Shown piece after piece: positions 43,615 through 51,953 of a stretch of 64,000 nt of DNA. Each line of letters starts with the position of its first letter. Position 1 is the stretch's first letter. The notes beneath the pieces were generated by a model. It was given only the letters and a program-made list of their open reading frames with translations, was not told the origin of the DNA and searched no databases. The stretch is from Allobosea sp. 47.2.35 (lineage in GTDB: Bacteria; Pseudomonadota; Alphaproteobacteria; Rhizobiales; Beijerinckiaceae): contig NZ_JANLGI010000002.1 of the NCBI RefSeq assembly GCF_024655635.1, positions 124,001-188,000 on the forward strand. Reading direction: 5' to 3'. The position numbers and the translations under genes are program-made.

Positions 43615-44754
43615 TTATTTCTTGTAGTTGAGCCGCCAGAAATCCTGCCAGTCCTGGCGCTTGTCGGCATCGTCGCCGGCGGTAGTGGCGTTGAAGGTCA
43701 TGAGATGGCCGAGCACGGCGCCGACGCCCGAGGGCTCGTCGGACGGCATGGCGATCTTGGCGTTGGTCGGAATCTTGCCATCGACGATCTGCGGCGCGAT
43801 GCCCTCTGCCGTCATCAGGTAGTGGATGAAGAGCTTGGCGGTCGCCGGGCTCCTCGTGTTTTTCGCGATCAGCCCGAGGCCGGGATAGGTGAAGCCGGCG
43901 AAGGGCTTGAGATCCCGGCAGATGCCGAGCTTCAGGTTGGCGGTGAGGTTGTCGCGGTATTTCGCGGTCGAGACCAGCGCGAAGAACGGCTTGGCCTGGT
44001 TGGCGGCGCCCGCAGCCTCCGCGACCGTGCCGCTATCACCCATCATCGGCGCGTTCCGGGCATAGGCCTTGACCCAGGCGGCGGTGGCGCTGGCCTCCGT
44101 CGTCTTCAGCTCCTTGCCGTAGAGGTCCTTGTAGGCCTTGGCCATGGCGGCGTCATGATGCGTCGCCATCTGGTTGAACCAGTCGGCGTAGAGCGGCTTG
44201 TCGTAGATATCGAGCATCGCGACCCGGCCCTTCCATTCGGGCTCGGTCAATTGCCAGATATTGGTGACCGGGCAGGTCTTGTAGGCGGCCGTGTTATAGG
44301 TCCAGACATGCGGGTCCGTGACGATGACGAGCGGCTTGCGCATCGCCTCCGGCACATCAGGCGCGATATCGGGCGGCACCCAGCTTTCGACGATGCCCTG
44401 CGGCAGGAGTTCGGTCATCGCGGTCGAGACGTCGATGGCGACGCTGACATCGCCGATCACGTTGCTGGCGCGGGCCTCGCGCACGAGCAGGTCGGCTTGC
44501 GTCGCTTCGTTGACCTTCTTGCCCGTGGCCTTGAGGCCGTATTTTTCGGAGAAGGCCTTGGCGGTCTCGACGATCTTGCCGGTGACCGCATAGACCGTGA
44601 TCGGCTTCTCCGTCTTGGCCGCCGCGATCAGCGCGTTCAGGTCGAAGCGTTCGGCTTGCTGCGCGGCAGCCGGCGACAGGCCGGCCATCACCGCGAGGGC
44701 AACAGTCGATGCCGCGAGGCGGAGCCGGGCGGGAATGCTTGACGTCATGGGCAT
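43615..44754 (-). CDS. Periplasmic substrate-binding protein, tandem copy 1
   Basis: This 379-residue protein is a close paralogue of the next gene. It has a signal peptide (STVALAVMAGLSPAAAQQ), the matching N-terminal block PITVYAVTGKIVETAKAFSE, TCPVTNIWQLTEPEWK, NQMATHHDAA, and a C-terminal RQDWQDFWRLNYKK. The central and ligand-facing parts differ from copy 2. It follows the ATPase gene by 15 bp. The start may be ATG 44754 or 44748. Tandem copies with different binding faces could broaden the range of the transporter. Confidence 0.88.
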   Translation of the reverse strand: MPMTSSIPARLRLAASTVALAVMAGLSPAAAQQAERFDLNALIAAAKTEKPITVYAVTGKIVETAKAFSEKYGLKATGKKVNEATQADLLVREARASNVIGDVSVAIDVSTAMTELLPQGIVESWVPPDIAPDVPEAMRKPLVIVTDPHVWTYNTAAYKTCPVTNIWQLTEPEWKGRVAMLDIYDKPLYADWFNQMATHHDAAMAKAYKDLYGKELKTTEASATAAWVKAYARNAPMMGDSGTVAEAAGAANQAKPFFALVSTAKYRDNLTANLKLGICRDLKPFAGFTYPGLGLIAKNTRSPATAKLFIHYLMTAEGIAPQIVDGKIPTNAKIAMPSDEPSGVGAVLGHLMTFNATTAGDDADKRQDWQDFWRLNYKK

Positions 44755-44769
44755 CTCCTTCGGTTCGCG

Positions 44770-45894
44770 TCAGTGGCGGCGGGCAGGGCGCAACGCCTGA
44801 TCGGCGGTTGCGGAGCGGTTGCCGGCCTTGTTGAAGACATGCAGCGCGCGCGGCTCGACCCAGAACGACACCGTCTCGCCCTGTTCGATCGCGGGCATCT
44901 CATGCGTGGTCTGGAACAGCTTGCCGCCCGGCACGGTCAGTTCGACGATCCAGCTCCCGCCTGTCGGCAGGATGCCGGTGACCTCGGCCTTGCCGGAAAA
45001 GGCACCTTCAGGTGCCGTGCCGGTCGTGACCTTCAGCGCCTCCGGCCGGATACCGACCGAGCCTGCTTCCGCGAGCCCGCCGGAGAAGGCGGTCAGCCAC
45101 TGGCCGGCGCTGGCCGCGACCGGCGTCGGCGTATCGCCTAGCTCCAGGATGTTGATCGGCGGGTTGCCGACGAACTGGGCGACGAAGCGGTTGGCCGGCC
45201 GGTCATAGATGTCGTTGGGTGTACCGACCTGCTGAAGATGTCCCTCGCTCATCACGGCGATGGTGGTCGCCAGCGTCATCGCCTCCCACTGGTCATGGGT
45301 GACGAAGACGATCGTGGTCTTGAACTCGCGATGCAGACGCTTGAGCTCGGCGCGCATTTCAAGGCGCAGCGCCGCGTCGAGATTGGAGAGCGGCTCGTCG
45401 AGCAGCAGCACCTCGGGATTGACCGCAAGCATGCGGGCCAGCGCGACGCGCTGCTGCTGCCCGCCCGAGAGCTGCGACGGGTAGCGGTCGCGGTATTTCT
45501 CGATGCCGAGCGTGCTCATCACGCGCTGCACCCGCTCCTCGCGCTCGGCCTTGGGCACCTTGCGCAGCCGCAGGCCGAAATCGGTGTTGCGCTCGATCGT
45601 CAGATGCGGCCAGAGCGCGTAGCTCTGGAAGACCAAGCCCATCTCGCGCTTCTCCGGCGGCACGAAGATGCCGGCGCCGACGCTGTCGACCATCCGGGCG
45701 CCGACCTGGATCTCGCCGGCACTGAGGTTCTCAAGCCCCGCGATCATGCGGAGCGTCGTGGTCTTGCCGCAGCCGGAGGGGCCGAGCAGGCACATGAATT
45801 CGCCGTCGCCGATTTCGAGATCGAGGCCGGAGACGGCATTCGCCCCCGCAACCCCGTAGTTCTTCGCGACGCCGCGCAGGTTGATCCTGGGCAT
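44770..45894 (-). CDS. ABC transporter ATP-binding protein (importer type)
   Basis: This 374-residue ATPase of the spermidine/iron/2-aminoethylphosphonate group has Walker A GPSGCGKTT at residues 38-46, signature LSGGQQQR, Walker B LLLDEPLSNLDA and the H-loop THDQ. A C-terminal TOBE domain (about 270-370, with VGIRPEALKV) follows, as in importers with a regulatory tail. It lies 3 bp after the permease stop. No second ATPase gene is present, so it forms a homodimer on the fused permease. Confidence 0.93.
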   Translation of the reverse strand: MPRINLRGVAKNYGVAGANAVSGLDLEIGDGEFMCLLGPSGCGKTTTLRMIAGLENLSAGEIQVGARMVDSVGAGIFVPPEKREMGLVFQSYALWPHLTIERNTDFGLRLRKVPKAEREERVQRVMSTLGIEKYRDRYPSQLSGGQQQRVALARMLAVNPEVLLLDEPLSNLDAALRLEMRAELKRLHREFKTTIVFVTHDQWEAMTLATTIAVMSEGHLQQVGTPNDIYDRPANRFVAQFVGNPPINILELGDTPTPVAASAGQWLTAFSGGLAEAGSVGIRPEALKVTTGTAPEGAFSGKAEVTGILPTGGSWIVELTVPGGKLFQTTHEMPAIEQGETVSFWVEPRALHVFNKAGNRSATADQALRPARRH

Positions 45895-45897
45895 GGT

Positions 45898-47751
45898 TCA
45901 GTTCCCTAGTCCTTGCGCGAGATTGGATTTGGTCAGCTTCTGGCCGGCGAGCGTGCCGAAATAGGAGATCGCGGCGATGATCAGCACCACGGCATTGGCC
46001 GCCTGGGTGTAGTGGTAGTCGATCAGGCGCAGCGAATAGGTGGTGAGCACGTCGGTGCCGGGCACTGCGAGCACGACGAAGAGGCTCAGGCCCTTGATGC
46101 CGGAAATGAACGGCAGCAGGATTCCGGTGGTCAGCGCGCCCTTCTGGATCGGGATGACGATCGCGATGAGGCGGCGGAACCAGCCGGCGCCGGCGATCTG
46201 CGCCGCTTCCTCCGGGTCCTTGCCGAGCTGCATCATCGCCGCGACGCCGGCCCGCGAGGCATAGGGCATCTGGTCGGCGATGAGGGCGAGCATCAGGATC
46301 GCCGCCGTCCCGTAGAGCGCCGGGATCGGTCCGCGCGGCACCGCGAAGAGCGAGAGATAGGCCGCGGCGAAGGCGATGCCCGGCACAAGATAGGGCATGA
46401 AGGTGACCTGGCGCAGGAAGGCGGCGAGCGGCCGGACCGGCGTGCGCGCCACGACATAGCCGACGAGCAGGCCGAGCACGCCCGAGGTCACCGAGGCGAC
46501 GCCGACGATCGACAGGCTGTTCCAGGCCGCCTGCCAGAGATCGGGGGTGAACAGCACGCCGCTCTTCATCGCGACGGTGTTGAGATCGCGGCCGATCCAG
46601 TAGTCGAGGGTGAAGTTGGCCGGCGCGAAGTTGCCGGGCTGGCGCATCACGGTCGAGAGCGCGAGCGTCAGCAGCGGCAGCCCGACGCTGAAGGCGAACA
46701 TCAGGGCCGCGAAGACGGTCGCCGGCCAGCGCAGGATGCCGAGCGGGCTCAGCCGGCTCATCGAACCCTTGGAGCCGATGGTGACGAAGCGGCGCGCTTC
46801 CTTGAGCAGCCTTGCGTCGATCATCAGCGTGATGACGCCGATCAGCATGATCGAGCCGGCGAGCACGGCCGCGACACCGGACTGGCGCGACGAGATGCTG
46901 CGATAGAGCGAGGTGGCGAGCACGTCGAAATCGACCGGCAGGCCGAGCACATAGGCGACGCCGAACTCGCCGAGGCATTTCGCGAAGATCAGCACCATTG
47001 CCGAGAGCAGCGCCGGCTGCATCAGCGGCAGGATGATCTGGCGCGCGACGGTGAGCCGGTTCGCGCCGAGGATGCGGGCGGAATCCTCCAATTGGCTGTC
47101 GAAGCGGCGCAGCGCATTGCCGAACAGCAGGATCACGAAGGGCGAATAATGCAGCGCCAGGATGATGGTGATCGGCAGCCGGCCATAGGCGAGCCAGTCC
47201 GGCGGCGTAAGGCCCATCGCCTCCAGCCAGCCTGGCTGGCCGCCGACGGTGCGGTTCTTGAACAGCGTCGTCCAGGCGAGCGCGAAGGTCCAGGCCGGCA
47301 GCATGTAGGGCACGATCAGCGCGGTCGCGAACCAGCGCCGGCCGAACATGTCGGTGCGGCTGAGCAGCCAGGCAAGCAACCCGCCGATGATCATCGCGAG
47401 CGCAATGGCGCTGGCCGCCACCGTCAGCGTGTTGGCCAATGGCCCCCAGAACAGGTCGCGGGCGACGCGCGAGGTGAAGGCGCGCTCGAGATAATAGGTG
47501 GTGAAATCGCCGGCGCTTGCCTTCAGGCGGCGCTCGTCGCCGAACTGCACCCGCACGGCGTCGAACAGGATCGACAGCACCGGCATGACGATCAGATAGG
47601 TGAAGAGGCCGGCAAGCAGCAGGCCGATGAAGGTGGTCGGCCCGTTCAGAGCAACCTTCGCACGATAGCGCAGGGCATTCAGCCGGCTGCCGCTGCTCGG
47701 GATCGATGCGGGAACCGGGCCGGCGCTGCGGGCGATCGGGGAACTGCTCAT
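45898..47751 (-). CDS. ABC transporter permease, fused double-domain
   Basis: This 617-residue protein carries two BPD_transp_1 permease domains in one chain, with about twelve membrane helices. Each half has the EAA-loop contact for the ATPase (EDSARILGANRLTVARQIILP and EEAAQIAGAGWFRRLIAIVIP, both given in part). Such fused permeases occur in AfuB/FbpB-like iron and sugar-phosphate importers. ATG 47751 (MSSSPIARSAG) is chosen; the longer frame adds 117 residues without helix character. It is the first gene of the minus-strand array. Confidence 0.92.
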   Translation of the reverse strand: MSSSPIARSAGPVPASIPSSGSRLNALRYRAKVALNGPTTFIGLLLAGLFTYLIVMPVLSILFDAVRVQFGDERRLKASAGDFTTYYLERAFTSRVARDLFWGPLANTLTVAASAIALAMIIGGLLAWLLSRTDMFGRRWFATALIVPYMLPAWTFALAWTTLFKNRTVGGQPGWLEAMGLTPPDWLAYGRLPITIILALHYSPFVILLFGNALRRFDSQLEDSARILGANRLTVARQIILPLMQPALLSAMVLIFAKCLGEFGVAYVLGLPVDFDVLATSLYRSISSRQSGVAAVLAGSIMLIGVITLMIDARLLKEARRFVTIGSKGSMSRLSPLGILRWPATVFAALMFAFSVGLPLLTLALSTVMRQPGNFAPANFTLDYWIGRDLNTVAMKSGVLFTPDLWQAAWNSLSIVGVASVTSGVLGLLVGYVVARTPVRPLAAFLRQVTFMPYLVPGIAFAAAYLSLFAVPRGPIPALYGTAAILMLALIADQMPYASRAGVAAMMQLGKDPEEAAQIAGAGWFRRLIAIVIPIQKGALTTGILLPFISGIKGLSLFVVLAVPGTDVLTTYSLRLIDYHYTQAANAVVLIIAAISYFGTLAGQKLTKSNLAQGLGN

Positions 47752-47972
47752 CGCCTCACGCCGCCCTGCTGGCAGGGCGTAACTGGGCAATAGCAATGCA
47801 CGCGTGTGCGCCGTGCCGGACACTAAGCCCTTCGACCATTCCGTTCCCTCCTTGCCTACCGGCAGACCGACAGGCTTCGTCTTGTCGGGGCGGGTCAAGG
47901 GAAGTGGCCCTTGCCGCCCGCTTCCACCGTTTCTCGGCGGTTTCGTGCCATGCTCTGATAAGCCGGCTTCCC

Positions 47973-48002
47973 ATTGGTCCACGGCCGGGCTGCGCTTGTC
48001 AA
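47973..48002 (-). promoter_or_regulatory. Promoter of the transporter operon
   Basis: On the minus strand, TTGACA (48002-47997), an 18-base spacer and ACCAAT (47978-47973). Transcription would start near 47966, about 215 bases before the permease start. Confidence 0.5.
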
Positions 48003-48021
48003 CGGGTTTTGGTGAATTTTC

Positions 48022-48033
48022 GCACAGCTGTGC
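48022..48033 (-). promoter_or_regulatory. LacI-type operator upstream of the transporter operon
   Basis: The perfect palindrome GCACAGCTGTGC is identical to the core of the site at 40653-40666. It lies 20 bp upstream of the predicted -35. Confidence 0.7.
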
Positions 48034-48121
48034 AATCGTAATGAGCGCGAAGCAAGCCAGTCGGATTACGCTGGAAACTGCCGGGCAGTGCACAATTGTC
48101 ACATTGCTGGGGTGCCTGTTC

Positions 48122-48133
48122 GATCAGCTGTGC
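48122..48133 (+). promoter_or_regulatory. Partial LacI-type operator
   Basis: GATCAGCTGTGC matches the 12-bp operator core at 10 of 12 positions. It is 89 bp from the perfect site at 48022, so a repressor tetramer could bridge both, or it could serve the AapJ-like gene. Confidence 0.4.
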
Positions 48134-48316
48134 GGAAGACTGAACGGACACGCTGCGTGTATCGGGGCGGCCGGGGGGGCGAGTCCGTTCCGCGGCCCTT
48201 TGACTGGTCGGCGGTCGCTGCGCCACTGAAGAAGCGGTGCCCACGCGTGCTGGCGATTGACGGGAGCCGGGCCGCGTGGAACATCGTCGGCTCTATTGTC
48301 ACCTAGGGATGGAACT

Positions 48317-49330
48317 ATGAAGTTTTCACTGGCGCTTGCCGCTGCTGTCGTCTGCACCGTGTCGGTGTCGGCGGAAGCTCAGACCCTGAAGACCATTCAG
48401 TCGCGCGGTGTCCTGAACTGCGGGACCGGGGCGAATCTCGCCGGCTTCGCCGTTCCCGATGCGAACGGTGTCCTGACCGGCATCAACGCCGATTACTGCC
48501 GGGCGCTGACCGCGGCCATCTTCGGCGACAAGTCCAAGGTGAAGTTCATCCAGCTTCCCTCGAAGGACCGGATCACGGCGCTTCAGTCGGGCGAGACCGA
48601 TCTCATCGCCGCCACCACGACCTGGACCATGAGCCGCGACACCACGCTCGGCCAGAACTTCCGCGCGACCTATTACTATGATGGCCAGGGCTTCATGGTG
48701 AAGAAGTCGCTGAACATCAAGTCGGCGAAGGAGCTCAGCGGCGCCTCGATCTGCATCCAGCAGGGTACCACGACCGAGCTCAACACCGCGGACTATTTCC
48801 GCAAGAACAACATGAAGTTCGAGCCGGTGACCTTCGCCACCAACAACGAGGCGACCGAGGCCTATGAGAGCGGCCGTTGCGACGCTTTCACCACGGACGC
48901 GTCCGGCCTCTATTCCGAGCGCATGCGCTTCAAGGCCCCGGGCGACCACATCGTCCTGCCGGAGACGATCTCGAAGGAGCCGCTCGGCTACGTCACCCGC
49001 CACGGCGACGACCAGTGGTTCGACATCGTCACCTGGGTTCATTTCGCCCAGATCACGGCCGAGGAGCTCGGCGTGACCCAGGCGAATGTCGACGAACTGC
49101 GCGAGAAGTCCGACAATCCCGAGATCAAGCGCCTGCTCGGCAAGGAAGGCACCTTTGGCGAGGCGCTTGGCCTCAAGAATGACTGGGCCTACAACGCGAT
49201 TAAGGCTGTCGGCAATTACGGCGAGATGTTCGAGCGCAACCTCGGCAAGGGCTCGCTCCTCAAGATTGAGCGCGGCCAGAACGCGCTGTGGACCAATGGC
49301 GGCCTGCAATACGCGGCGCCGATCCGCTGA
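48317..49330 (+). CDS. General L-amino-acid ABC transporter binding protein (AapJ/BztA type)
   Basis: This 337-residue periplasmic protein of the family-3 amino-acid binding group resembles AapJ. It has a signal peptide (SLALAAAVVCTVSVSAEAQ, cleavage near residue 22). The mature start TLKTIQSRGVLNCGTG is followed by the family's Cys positions (NADYCRAL, SICIQQG, GRCDAF). ATG 48317 is chosen. No AapQMP permease or ATPase gene is adjacent, so it is an orphan that must use a transporter encoded elsewhere. A terminator follows at 49361-49394. Confidence 0.92.
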   Translation: MKFSLALAAAVVCTVSVSAEAQTLKTIQSRGVLNCGTGANLAGFAVPDANGVLTGINADYCRALTAAIFGDKSKVKFIQLPSKDRITALQSGETDLIAATTTWTMSRDTTLGQNFRATYYYDGQGFMVKKSLNIKSAKELSGASICIQQGTTTELNTADYFRKNNMKFEPVTFATNNEATEAYESGRCDAFTTDASGLYSERMRFKAPGDHIVLPETISKEPLGYVTRHGDDQWFDIVTWVHFAQITAEELGVTQANVDELREKSDNPEIKRLLGKEGTFGEALGLKNDWAYNAIKAVGNYGEMFERNLGKGSLLKIERGQNALWTNGGLQYAAPIR

Positions 49331-49360
49331 GCATCGGGCAACTCGTCAGCTAACATAAGG

Positions 49361-49394
49361 AAAGGCCCGGCTGGTTCCTCAGCCGGGCCTTTCT
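49361..49394 (+). terminator. Terminator after the AapJ-like gene
   Basis: Perfect 12-bp stem AAAGGCCCGGCT / AGCCGGGCCTTT (49361-49372 with 49381-49392), 8-base loop. The stem's A/T ends give a T-run on either strand. Confidence 0.88.
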
Positions 49395-49511
49395 GCATTG
49401 CAGCCAAGCGTGCGGCGCTTGGCTGTAATCCGCGAAAACCCCTTGCTGTCTGCATCGGACAAGGGGAATGAGGAAGGGCTGTTTCAGTCCGAAAAGGTGA
49501 GGGTGAAGGCG

Positions 49512-51860
49512 ATGACGGCTCCGATCGTTCCGGCAAGCGAAGCTGTGACCGAAAGCGAGGCGTTTCGCCCGCATACCTCGCACTGGGGCGTGTTCTCGGC
49601 CCGCATGAAGGAAGGCCAGCTCGAGGTCCGTCCGCATGAGGGCGACCCCGACCCCAATGAGATCATCCAGAACTTCCCAGCGGCCCTGCGTCATCGCGCC
49701 CGCATCGCCCAGCCCATGGTCCGGCGCGGCTGGCTGGAGAACGGCCCCGGTCCCGATCATCGCCGTGGCCGCGACGAATACGTCTCGATGTCCTGGTCGG
49801 CCGTGCTCGACAAGCTCGCCGGCGAACTGCGCCGCGTGCGCGACGACCACGGCCCCGGCGCGATCTTCGGCGGCTCTTATGGTTGGGCCAGTGCCGGGCG
49901 CTTCCACCACGCCCAGAGCCAGATCCACCGCTTCCTGAACACCTCGACCGGCGGCTATGTGAAGTCGGTCAACAGCTATTCCTCGGGCGCGTCCTCCGTC
50001 CTCGTGCCGCATATCATCGGCGACTACGAGGACCTGGTGAAGCGCAACGTCTCCTGGGAGCAGATCGCCGACCATAGCGAGATCGTGCTCGCCTTCGGCG
50101 GCATGGCGCTGAAGAACAGCATGGTCGCCGGCGGTGGCACCAGCCGCCATGTCGAGCGCGGCGCGATGGAGCGGGCGCAGGAGCGCGGCTGCGAGTTCGT
50201 GCTGGTGAGCCCGCTGCGCAGCGACCTTCCTCCGGGCGCCGGCGCCGACTGGGTCGCCAACAAGCCCGGCAGCGACACCGCGCTGATGCTGGCCCTTGTC
50301 CATACCCTCGTCGTCAACGGCCTGCACGACCGCGCCTTCCTCCACCGCTACACGGTCGGCTGGCCGGTCTTCGAGCGCTACCTGCTGGGTGAGACCGACG
50401 GTCAGCCCAAGGACGCGGCCTGGGCCGCCCCGATCGCCGGCCTGCCGGCCGAGGAGATCGTCGCGCTGGCGAAGCGTCTTCACGGCAAGCGCGCGCTCAT
50501 CGTCGTGGCTCATGCCCTGCAGCGCGCCACCCATGGCGAGCAGCCGGTCTGGATGGGCATGGTGCTTGCGGCGGCGCTCGGCCAGATCGGCCTGCCGGGC
50601 GGCGGCTATGGCTATGGGCTTGGCGCCATCGCCTATTACGGCCGGCGCTACAACGCCGTGCCGATGCCGACCTTCTCGCAAGGGCGCAACCCGATCAGCG
50701 ACTATATCCCGGTCGCGCGCATCTCCGATATGCTGCTCAACCCGGGCACGACCTATCGCTATAATGGCCAGACCCGGACCTATCCCGAGATCAAGCTGGT
50801 CTATTGGGCCGGCGGAAATCCGTTCCACCATCATCAGGATCTGAACCGCCTGCGCGAGGCCTTCGCCCGCATCGACACGCTGGTCGTGCATGAGCTCGCC
50901 TGGACCGCGACGGCCCGCCACGCCGATATCGTGCTGCCCTGCACGATGACGCTGGAGCGCGAGGATATCGGCGGCAACCCGAACGATCCGCTGCTGGTGC
51001 CGATGCATCCGGTGGTTGCGCCTTATGGCGAGGCGCGCGACGACTATTCGATCTTCGCCGATCTCGCCGAGCGCCTCGGCACCGGCGAGGCCTTCACCGA
51101 GGGCCGCACCGCCCGGCAGTGGCTGGAGCACCTCTACGAGCCGACCCGCACGGCTTTGGCGGCGAAGGGCCTGCCGGCACCGAGCTTCGCCGAGTTCTGG
51201 GCGGGCGAGGGCTTCGACCTGCCGCAGCAGCCGGATGATGGCGGCAAGCTGCGCGCCTTCCGGGCCGACCCGGCAGCCGCGCCTTTGCCGACGCCATCGG
51301 GCAAGCTCGAAATCTTCTCGGAGACGATCGCCGGCTTCGGCGAGGCCGATTGCCCCGGCCATCCGACCTGGCTCGGCGCCAGCAACGTGCCCGATGAGAC
51401 CAACCCCTACGTGCTCGTCGCCAACCAGCCACGGACCCGCCTGCACAGCCAGTTCGATTTCGGCGGCCATAGCAGCGATGCCAAGCATCGCGGCCGTGAG
51501 GTCGCGCATATGCATCCGGACGATGCGGCGCTGCGCGGAATTGCCGATGGCGACATCATCCGGCTCTCGAACGAGCGCGGCGCCTGCCTCGCGGCCGTCC
51601 ATGTCACCGATGGCATCCGCAAGGGCGTGATCCAGCTCCCGACCGGCGCCTGGTACGATCCCGCCGATCCGAACGACGACAAGCCGCTCTGCGTCCACGG
51701 CAATCCGAACGTGCTGACCCGCGACATCGGCACATCGGCGCTGGCGCAGGGCTGCACCGGCCAGCTGACGACGGTGCAGGTCGCGCGCTTCGACGGAAAC
51801 TTGCCGCCGATCCAGGCCTTTGACCCGCCGGGCTCGCGTACGGCGCAAGCCGCCGAGTAA
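49512..51860 (+). CDS. Molybdopterin oxidoreductase (BisC/DMSO reductase type)
   Basis: This 782-residue molybdenum enzyme of the DMSO reductase family resembles BisC and TorA/DorA. The N-terminal part lacks a 4Fe-4S Cys motif. GGSYGWASAGRFHHAQSQ and the serine Mo-ligand region SVNSYSSGASS are present, and the molybdopterin-binding C-terminal domain (NQPRTRLHSQFDFGG) is complete. There is no Tat signal (it starts MTAPIVPASEAV), so it should be cytoplasmic, like biotin sulfoxide reductase. It may reduce an S- or N-oxide. ATG 49512 is chosen with a GAAGG Shine-Dalgarno. Confidence 0.9.
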   Translation: MTAPIVPASEAVTESEAFRPHTSHWGVFSARMKEGQLEVRPHEGDPDPNEIIQNFPAALRHRARIAQPMVRRGWLENGPGPDHRRGRDEYVSMSWSAVLDKLAGELRRVRDDHGPGAIFGGSYGWASAGRFHHAQSQIHRFLNTSTGGYVKSVNSYSSGASSVLVPHIIGDYEDLVKRNVSWEQIADHSEIVLAFGGMALKNSMVAGGGTSRHVERGAMERAQERGCEFVLVSPLRSDLPPGAGADWVANKPGSDTALMLALVHTLVVNGLHDRAFLHRYTVGWPVFERYLLGETDGQPKDAAWAAPIAGLPAEEIVALAKRLHGKRALIVVAHALQRATHGEQPVWMGMVLAAALGQIGLPGGGYGYGLGAIAYYGRRYNAVPMPTFSQGRNPISDYIPVARISDMLLNPGTTYRYNGQTRTYPEIKLVYWAGGNPFHHHQDLNRLREAFARIDTLVVHELAWTATARHADIVLPCTMTLEREDIGGNPNDPLLVPMHPVVAPYGEARDDYSIFADLAERLGTGEAFTEGRTARQWLEHLYEPTRTALAAKGLPAPSFAEFWAGEGFDLPQQPDDGGKLRAFRADPAAAPLPTPSGKLEIFSETIAGFGEADCPGHPTWLGASNVPDETNPYVLVANQPRTRLHSQFDFGGHSSDAKHRGREVAHMHPDDAALRGIADGDIIRLSNERGACLAAVHVTDGIRKGVIQLPTGAWYDPADPNDDKPLCVHGNPNVLTRDIGTSALAQGCTGQLTTVQVARFDGNLPPIQAFDPPGSRTAQAAE

Positions 51861-51953
51861 GCCTCGACATTCGTGATCCGCCGCCGGGAAAATCCGTGGC
51901 GGATCGCGCAAGCCGACAACGAAACAACCCGCCGCCTGCCTCCGAGAGACCGC

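Larger units (their letters stand above)
47752..48316. other. Divergent control region of the transporter and AapJ-like gene
   Basis: No gene is seen in these 565 bases. They hold the transporter promoter and palindromic operators (listed separately), and a half-conserved site GTGCACAATTGTCAC near 48088-48102. A plus-strand promoter for the AapJ-like gene could be TTGACG at 48257-48262 with a poor -10, but this is uncertain. Confidence 0.5.

Noticed and set aside
42425-47751. Ferric iron transporter as the sole interpretation
   Set aside because: FbpABC-like annotation would be the default from the fused permease and SBP family, but the array is tied to phosphatase genes and a LacI regulator with no iron-type palindromes. 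I keep it as an alternative in the findings.
45913-47793. A 626-codon open frame opposite the fused permease
   Set aside because: It is highly charged (Arg, Asp, Gln, His), with no hydrophobic core and no motif, and matches the reverse of a GC-rich membrane protein gene.
47752-48102. A longer permease reading frame from 48102
   Set aside because: The extra 117 codons contain polar, Pro- and Arg-rich sequence with no helix and overlap the predicted promoter and operator. ATG 47751 fits the family better.
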